Assembly (NCBI RefSeq): GCF_021134715.1
Contig: NC_060019.1
Coordinates: 1,674,001 to 1,738,000 of the forward strand
DNA from: Daphnia pulex
Lineage: Eukaryota; Arthropoda; Branchiopoda; Diplostraca; Daphniidae
Direction: 5' to 3'
DNA: 64,000 nt
A model generated the notes under the pieces. It was not told where the DNA came from. It saw nothing but the letters and a program-made list of their open reading frames with translations, and did not search any database. Position 1 is the stretch's first letter. Each line of letters begins with the position of its first letter. The position numbers and the translations under genes are program-made. Positions 57,218-64,000 of this stretch are shown here, in pieces.

Positions 57218-58822
57218 AGTAAGGAATTCTCCTCTCAGTCGTCGACATCATTTTGCTATACGTGCTAAAATTTAACTACGCCGTAAAAATTTAAAAACTG
57301 CCCAGTTGTCTTCCTCCCGACGCCAGGTGCCTGGACCATAATTGGAATCAACAGCTACCACCAAGCTACCAGCTACAAGCTACACTAAGCGTCTAATTCT
57401 AAACAATTTGGTTAAAATCAAGTAACCAGCGAGTCCAGCCAGAACAGAAAAAAAAAACACAAATCACTTGAACTTTAAATTTATAGATTCTTATGCAATT
57501 GAAAACGGCGACATAATTAACCACAGTTCACAGAAAAGGAACAGAAAAAAGTTTAGATATGATAATAGCAAGGAGAGAGAGCACATCCGTCGCTGTGTGT
57601 GTGTACTACTTGTTAATACCAAATATTCTATAATTGATATAACAATTTTAACAATGGAGTCGAATGGACACACCAGGGGCGCCAACCCCCCAGCCAAAGA
57701 AGGATATACGGATCTGATTCTAGCACAAATATCTCCCTCACATACACGCACTTCTCAAGCGGTTGGCCACATGATACACCCGGCGGTGCACGACGCAGAC
57801 AACATTAGTTTCCAGCAGAAGCCATGCGCATTATGATCACTGAAGGATATTCGGCTAGCCCGTATAGAGCGCAGCACCAACTTATATGCAACACATTCCC
57901 ATTCAACACGACGGAGCAAGGCAATTAACCCAATGACTGCGCAAACAAGGGCACTTTGCACTGCCAGAACAGCACCAGTTTCCGATTATTCCACATTTCA
58001 TTCGCCTTTTGTGCTGACTGAGGAATATTGGACCGATCCCAATATCGACGAAAACGTCCCCCAGCCAACCCTCCCGAGTTCCCTCTCCAGCAACAAGTCA
58101 CGGGGTCCGATAATCTTTCATGTAACGCCGCAGTGGCGCCAGAGCGGGTGTATCACCAACCAACAATACTCACATGTGGGATCGAACCCTGGTCCCCTAG
58201 TGCACCACTGCACCTATTCCTAAATGACGCCTTTTCCAATACACCCACTCGCCCCCTACTAATTATTGAAAAAGAAAAGGGTTTTAAATTTTAGCGGATC
58301 ATCACCAGACAAGGAATCTCGATACTGGTTAACTTTGAACACACTTCATGAAAAAAATGCGATAAATTAAAAAAAAAAAGATGCGCACGAAAAGCCCAAA
58401 CTGTTCTGGGAATAGTCGATGATCGTCGACCCGGATCAGTTTCTGACATTTTATTCATTTCGTGCGCTATTTCTTCTTTCATTTCTCTTAATATTTTTTT
58501 CTCCAACTTAAATTGAATTTTCGTAGAAATTCTTTCAGTTTTTCCCTTAAATTCGATGTGTTTGCAACTTTATTCTTTATTTTAGTTTATTTATTACTTT
58601 ATTCTGCTGTTAATTAAAATTCGTAAGTATTTCGGCCTTTTAAAAAAAAATTAACTACCCCAGTAGATGACATCTCGACCCTGATAAATTTTAGTTATTT
58701 TTTTTTAAATTTTTTTATTAGCAGTTAATAAAATTACTAAAGGTAGCTTGATTTAAAGTATACCTAACATAAATGGATTCGTTGATTTTAACCCTTTCAG
58801 GACTTCACGTTATAATCAATAT
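57218..58822. repeat. 1.6-kb dispersed repeat, right copy
   Basis: Partner of 20258-21922. On the minus strand GGTTCGATCC (58179-58188) is again present, and the coiled-coil-like stretch (KILREMKEEIAHEMNKMSET, 58420-58506) is open here for longer than in the left copy. The plus strand is open at 57468-57836, but there is no recognised domain. The right end stops 25 bases into the ankyrin exon sequence, so this copy does not include that gene. Confidence 0.75.
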
Positions 58823-60149
58823 TTCTCGGTCAAAAGTATGCATTCTTCAATTAATTTAGGTATTAAAAAAAAACACTCGATACTTTCTACACCACAATAT
58901 TGTTTTTCGCAAAAAAGAAACATCATAACGATGTCAAAATAGAAAAAAATTTAAAAAAAAAGGTTTAAGCCTTGAACGCTAGGTGGCTTCAACTTTGATG
59001 AATTGCGGAAAAATTGAACTGAAAATTAAATTGAAATAAATAAATTGAATTGAGAAAAAACTGCGGTGATGGAAATAGAGCAGTAAGTTAATAAGCAAGC
59101 ACTGCATTATCCTATTACAATCAAAGAAAAGCGGAAAAGCCTTCCACTTTGTCTTTTACCTTCTTTTACCCCACCCTCTCTTCGTTTCGTCAGGTCTAAA
59201 TGACCCTCTTTTTCACTGTTACTTTTTGTTCAATGAGCCCCTCATTTTCTTCACATTTCCATCATTTTGGTGAAATTGCCGACAGCAAAGGCGAGCAAGG
59301 ACTGACTGAGCAATCCATCAGAAACTGAGGAGAAGAAATTGTTACCAGTCACTCATTCATTCATTGTGATTCTCCATACGAACAAGCGGCACTTCAATTT
59401 TCTTTCGTTTCATTTTTGATCTGTTCTACGAAGAAAAATAATTGATTTGATGTATAGATAAAGTGGACTTGCTTAATACAGAGTAGACACTCGCAGGCGG
59501 AACCGTTCCTTTCTCAGTTCATTTGTTTCTCTTACTAGATGATTCTAGTACGACTATAGTGGAACAAAATGTTAACCCGGTAATTTAAACTACCAAACTA
59601 GAATAAGTTAAGTTTTCGACTCAAACAAGAAAGCTCGCTCAACGTTTCAGTTACCAAGATAGGTCGAAATCATGTTATAACGTCGCACAACCCGGAGGAA
59701 TCCAGACACCAGAAATGCGGAATCCTCGGCTTGATTATATCTCGAAAGTCTATAACTCGGTGGTAAAAAAAAAACAATCTCGTGACTAATAACATCAGAG
59801 ATCACAAACTAGTTCACAACAAACATGGAACGGGAGAAAAAAAATACCAAAATAAATAAATTAAACGAAGGGAGAGATTACAAACCACTGTCAAGCAAAC
59901 GATCGAAAATCCCCTTTTAGAAACCAACGTTAAAACACAAAGACTATGACTATCAGCTGTTTGCAATTTTGGTCATTATCATCCGAAAAAGTCCTATAAA
60001 ATGCTGACACCAAGACAAGTGTAATCACACCGCTACAACAACCCCGCGTACACACGTATAGGGAGTGTAGGGTATTCGGTCGTTTCAAACAACGCCCCAT
60101 TCTACACCACACAAACCGACACAAACGGAAACAAGCAAAGGAGCCAGTC
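58823..60149. other. Spacer
   Basis: AT-rich, no supported exon. CGCTAGGTGGC at 58977-58987 fits a CTCF-type core. Confidence 0.45.
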
Positions 60150-61800
60150 TTGCGTTTTCTGTGTCTACTCAATTCGAGATTCAGACGGTTACGGTTCTCT
60201 AATTAAAGTAAATTTAGGCCAAAGTCGGCCAAAGTTCAATTAGCAATCGACAACTTAACATTCGCAAATTCAACTGGCGCCTGGCAAAAGAACTGAACCT
60301 CAATTGAAATGACTGGCAACGCGAGTACTTCCGGTGAGCCTTCCGGATGAGGAAAATAGAAAAACAGACACTTGGCCGTTCTGACACACACAGGGGAAAA
60401 GAACAAAATTAAATTCCACATACCGGTATGATAATGCGCTGCTACTGTCTCTGTATTCGAATTCGACGGGTTGGCCACTCCAAATGATTAGGGAAGGCGA
60501 TTGTCCTGTCCATCGGTCGTCGACAACGCCATTCACGCATCCAGGCAAAACACCACTGAACTACAATTGGGTAAACAGAATTGAGACAAATCGCGAGTGA
60601 TAAAACTCGAATAAAACTAGAGAGTTGCATCGGCCGAATCAGAAGTATGGATTCCGTGCAGGGGAATAGAAACTGGTGACACTTTCCACAATGGCCGAGA
60701 GCCAGAGACGATTACCAGTTCGTTCTCGATCTTAGTTATCGCCTCCGCTATCCGGCGCTCCTGGCTGTTGAGGGCTGCTTCCGCCAACGTCACCCATTTT
60801 GTTAAGCTGGACATTAATCACCTGAGAGAAAAAACCTCTCCACAATAGCCTGTTAAAATTATCAGGTCAAAAACTGCTGCATTCCTAATGAAGCGATTAA
60901 CATTTCGTTCGTTTACCTCAATCGCTGCTTTACGTCCCAGGGTGAACGAATGGGACTCGACTGTCGCCAACGATTCGCTGCTGTTGTGGCGGACTCGGCT
61001 ATCACATCTGAGAGATAAGGCCAATATTAAAATTAATAAAACATGAAAAATGTCCAACAGAGACGAATATTACCAGTGTCTGTATCGATAACGTGGCGAA
61101 TTTTGAATGTTGAGGGCTTGAGGCTACCATCCATTCGCCTGAGCAGTTGAGTCATACAGTCAATACTAGCAAGAGACTGCATTCTCTAATACCAGTTTCA
61201 TAAAATGTCCATTTCAGTAATTTCGGTTTCTGCTATCGCCTCTGCAGAAGGGAACTTTTATCTTCCCTATTCAGTTTCCAGAATTGTGTGGAGTTGAAAC
61301 AACCTCCTCAGGCTCCATTTTGCTTGGCAGGACTAACTTTCAGGGGAGTCAAAGTCATTGAGAGGAACTTGAGCTGAGAAGAGAAAGATTTTGTAAAATC
61401 ATGAAATCGCAATTTAGTTTATTCAAGGGAACGACTTACTTAAATTTCTTCTGGTGCTTTTTTTCTCCTCCTGTTCTATCTTCTATGATTCAGATACAAA
61501 ACAGAAAAACGAAGTTAAGATAGTATGAATGTGATGGCTGGTTTAACCAGTGGTTCATTTCCCTTTATAAACGTCAATTATCTCAAAATTGAGATCCATT
61601 CTGACATCCACTCGCACAGCTATAGATTCTGACACATTGCACATGCAATCGTTAGCTAGAATATTGTCATTTAGCTGTCAGATCTCAGATGACTCAGACA
61701 TAGTCTCACAGATGTTCCACCACGCTCACAAATCGAGTGAAATGACAAGACACTCGATGACGTTGTTGCTTGTTCTTAGTCCTTACTCGCTTTGTTGAAT
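60150..61800. repeat. Old divergent duplication, second copy
   Basis: Partner of 53280-56220, shorter because of internal deletions. Contains the second copy of the small minus-strand gene. Confidence 0.65.
60617..61057 (-). CDS. Unrecognised small gene, second copy, probably truncated
   Basis: Minus strand: an upstream piece (RCDSRVRHNSSESLATVES, later NAAVFDLIILTGYCGEVF) and a downstream piece at 60617-60814 (KWVTLAEAALNSQERRIAEA, then KVSPVSIPLHGIHTSDSADA). Compared with the first copy, the Pro-rich segment and Cys-rich tail are missing because the frame ends at 60617. The second copy keeps a more helical version of the middle part (TKIENELVIVSGS). Possibly a decaying duplicate. Confidence 0.4.
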
Positions 61801-62169
61801 AGAGCAGACGAAATCTCAATGTTTACCCATTATTAATCGATTATCGAATCGATGGAGAACTAAATATCGATACACTGTTGTTACTAGTCAAATTAGACAA
61901 TTCATTACGAAATACGAATGGGGATTGAGAAGAATCAGGTATATTTAGAGCTCAATGATTTCTAGTTAGAAATAGTATTTATTCATCACCATCAACATTT
62001 GATCAATCCATGTGAATTGAAAAACAAACAAACATAATCGACGTGCGCCTCCCGTGTCGTCGTGACTTTACGCGGGTCGTAAGCTAACATCGTCAACATT
62101 TTGTTAATTTCTTTAAATTTCTTTCAATTTAATTTTATTTCGAATTGAATAAATGAATGAACGAGACTT

Positions 62170-64000
62170 TTATATATTTTTCTTGATTAGCCAATAACTT
62201 ACAATGATTGCCTTTGTTAGCGGGTGCGTTGCTCTTCTGATGGCCATTGATGTTGTTGTCCCGTTTTCCGTCGTCAACTTGGCCGTCCCCGGGTGATTCG
62301 TTGGTTGTTGTGGCTGTTGATAATGTTGAGTGACGGGCCGGTGGTGTTTGTGGTAGGGAACTGCTGAATCATTCAAAAAAGAAACCAACAAACCCTCAAA
62401 TGAATCGAAATCGATTGGCTCAACAACAACATCCATTGAAAATCGAGAAATTACTAAAGGCAGCGCAGGGCACGGCCGTGTAGCCAAGGCCGGCGGCAAG
62501 GTCGTGTAAGCGTACATGGCGTGCGGGCAACGCTGGGTCGTGTGGGTGCCCTTTTCCACCGGCATCGTCGTCGTCATCCTGCTCGTCCCATTGGTGGACT
62601 CGGTCTCGATGACGTCAGTCCGTTGGTGGTGGCGGCGTCTTCGCGGTCCGTCGCCAAATCGACCAGCGGCAGCAAAGTCCGCCCTCCTTGCACCATCCTC
62701 AGCTGATCTGTTGCGGGAAATTTGATAAAAATAGAAAAACCCGAGCAACGTGGAAGAAAGAATAAAGAAAGTTTTGGCCCTTTACTGTAGAGGTAGACTT
62801 GGAGTTGCTGGAAGGAATAGGATCCGTCGTAGGGGCCGAGTCCGACGGTGACGGCGTCTCTGCGCAATCCGTCGATGAGCCGCTTGGCAAACACCTGGTG
62901 CTCGTTGGCCTGCCCGATGCGGATTTGCATTTGCTTCCAGTCCAACAGCTGTTGGAAGATCTTCCTCTCCAAATTGTACCTGCCACTTACAAATAGAAAA
63001 ACGCATTTCCAATTTCAAATCATTTCAACATTATTTGATTATTTCACCTTCGGGTTTTGGCTTGAGCGGCGCGGTTGACGGAAATGGGAATTTCCGCTTT
63101 CTACTTGATCCGCTCGCTGTGCGGATGAGTTGCCGTCGGCGGGTGGGCAGACGATCCTTCGTGTTCCGAACGGCGCTCCGATTTGGTCCGCTTCCGGCTC
63201 GACTCGACATCGTCCATCAACGGCGAGTGGGTCGTCGTTTTGTTGTTCAAACTACTCGACGATCGGTTCAAATTCTCGCCGTCCTGCCCGTTCATCATCT
63301 GCTGCTCCGACGGCGAGCGGATGAAATCCAGCAGCAGAGTGGCCGAATCGGTCCGGCGGATCAGCGCCGACGAATTGATGTCCTCCTCGGAGCGAGCGAC
63401 CAGGTCACTGAATTCGGAATCCTTTTGGCCGGAACTCGTCATTAAAACCGTCCCGACATTGGACAGGATCGACTGAGACCTGACGGCCAAATCGGTGGCC
63501 ACTTGGCTGGATTTGACGAGCGGCTCCAAATGGACCGTGTTGATGTTGCTGAGGCCGTGGCTGCTTCCGTCGCCACCGCTTCCGCCCGTCCCAGGAGCGC
63601 CACCGACCGACACGAACTGCGGCAAATTGGGTCTCTGCTGCTGCTGCTGTTGGTGGTAACGCAATCCAGGCAGGTGCTGCTCATCGTCGCTTTCCGATCC
63701 GGAATCATCCGAGTAGCCCTGACGCGACTTCCAGCGGAGTTCTTCATCATTGGGCGGTGGGCGAGGATCCGTCAAGGATCGCCTGATCCTCCGACGCCTC
63801 AATCCGCTCTCCGTTTCGCCCAGTCTCACTCCAGCGCTCGACAGCTGGATCTTTTAAAATAAAAATTAAGTTAATTCAATCAATTTCAATTAAAATTCTG
63901 TTCAACAATGGAACCTCTGTTTCGTCCTTGTTCTCGCTGAAGAAAGATTCTTCCACTTGCGTCTGAGTGGCGCTGTCCTCCAGTCGGCTGACGGTGCGGC
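62170..64000 (-). pseudogene. Second copy of the 3' part of the ankyrin gene, continues off window
   Basis: Contains copies of the exons found at 46025-47764, including the long Ser-rich exon (63101-63850) and the YNLERKIFQQLLDWKQ exon. It carries the same in-frame TAG (63099-63101) as the left copy, so that lesion is older than the duplication. Its 3' tail left of 62261 differs. Upstream exons lie beyond base 64000, so whether this copy has intact ankyrin repeats cannot be seen. Confidence 0.6.
62261..64000. repeat. Near-identical segmental duplication, right copy
   Basis: Partner of 46025-47764; at least 1,740 bp with one difference noticed. Such identity implies a very recent event, ongoing gene conversion or two haplotypes placed in one assembly. 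Confidence 0.93.

Noticed and set aside
1..64000. CRISPR arrays, bacterial operons, rRNA operon
   Set aside because: I saw no regularly spaced short repeats, no Shine-Dalgarno-led gene strings and no rRNA; gene structure is eukaryotic throughout.

Overview
The window looks like nuclear DNA of a small-genome arthropod, most likely a Daphnia-like crustacean. That is an inference from the short introns (about 55-200 bp, GT-AG), AT-rich spacers, dense tandem duplication and animal gene families (adiponectin receptor, trypsin-fold serine protease homologs, SR splicing factor, DDX23/PRP28, BEN and ankyrin proteins). I saw no bacterial operon, CRISPR array or rRNA operon. All exon models were read by eye from splice sites and reading frames.

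Layout. 79-1228 (-): adiponectin receptor, 3' end off the window. 1.2-7.3 kb: AT-rich spacer. 7.4-13.7 kb (+): a tandem cluster of trypsin-fold pseudoproteases, three intact (SPH1-3) and two broken (SPH4, SPH5). 14-15.3 kb: a duplicated spacer block, a tRNA-derived SINE-like element and a 23-bp inverted repeat. 15.5-18.3 kb (+): an unrecognised, partly broken multi-exon gene ending against a stray DDX23 fragment. 19.5-20.2 kb (-): BEN-like gene. 20.26-21.92 kb: a repeat whose second copy is at 57.22-58.82 kb. 21.9-23.1 kb (+): ankyrin protein with one frameshift. 24-27.3 kb: minus-strand gene fragments within a tandem duplication.

27.8-37.6 kb (+) is a mosaic region built from pieces of RNA-processing genes. 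A 1,278-residue chimera joins repeated CCHC zinc knuckles, a tryptophan-glycine (DDWG) repeat block and the RS tail of an SRSF4/5/6-like SR protein. Next to it, the N-terminal part of a DDX23/PRP28-like protein is fused in frame to a long glutamine-rich repeat and a terminal zinc knuckle. The two genes share one exon segment.

37.6-43.6 kb is mostly spacer with two small minus-strand candidates. 43.6-45.9 kb returns to the pseudoprotease family: a broken relative of SPH3, intact SPH6 and a lone signal exon. The left and right pseudoprotease blocks are duplicates that decayed reciprocally. 45.9-49.3 kb (-): ankyrin gene with several lesions, whose 3' part recurs almost base for base at 62.26-64.0 kb. 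49.7-50.7 kb (+): intronless gene with two HEPN-like RNxxxH motifs, followed 19 bp after its stop by a 94-nt imperfect hairpin. 53-62 kb: spacers and an older divergent duplication of a small minus-strand gene.

Best candidates for undescribed biology: the pseudoprotease family with a fixed His-to-Ser/Thr and DSGG-to-DEGS active site; the zinc-knuckle/WG-repeat/RS chimera; and the two-motif HEPN-like gene with its hairpin. Frameshifts and stops could partly be assembly errors; resequencing would decide.
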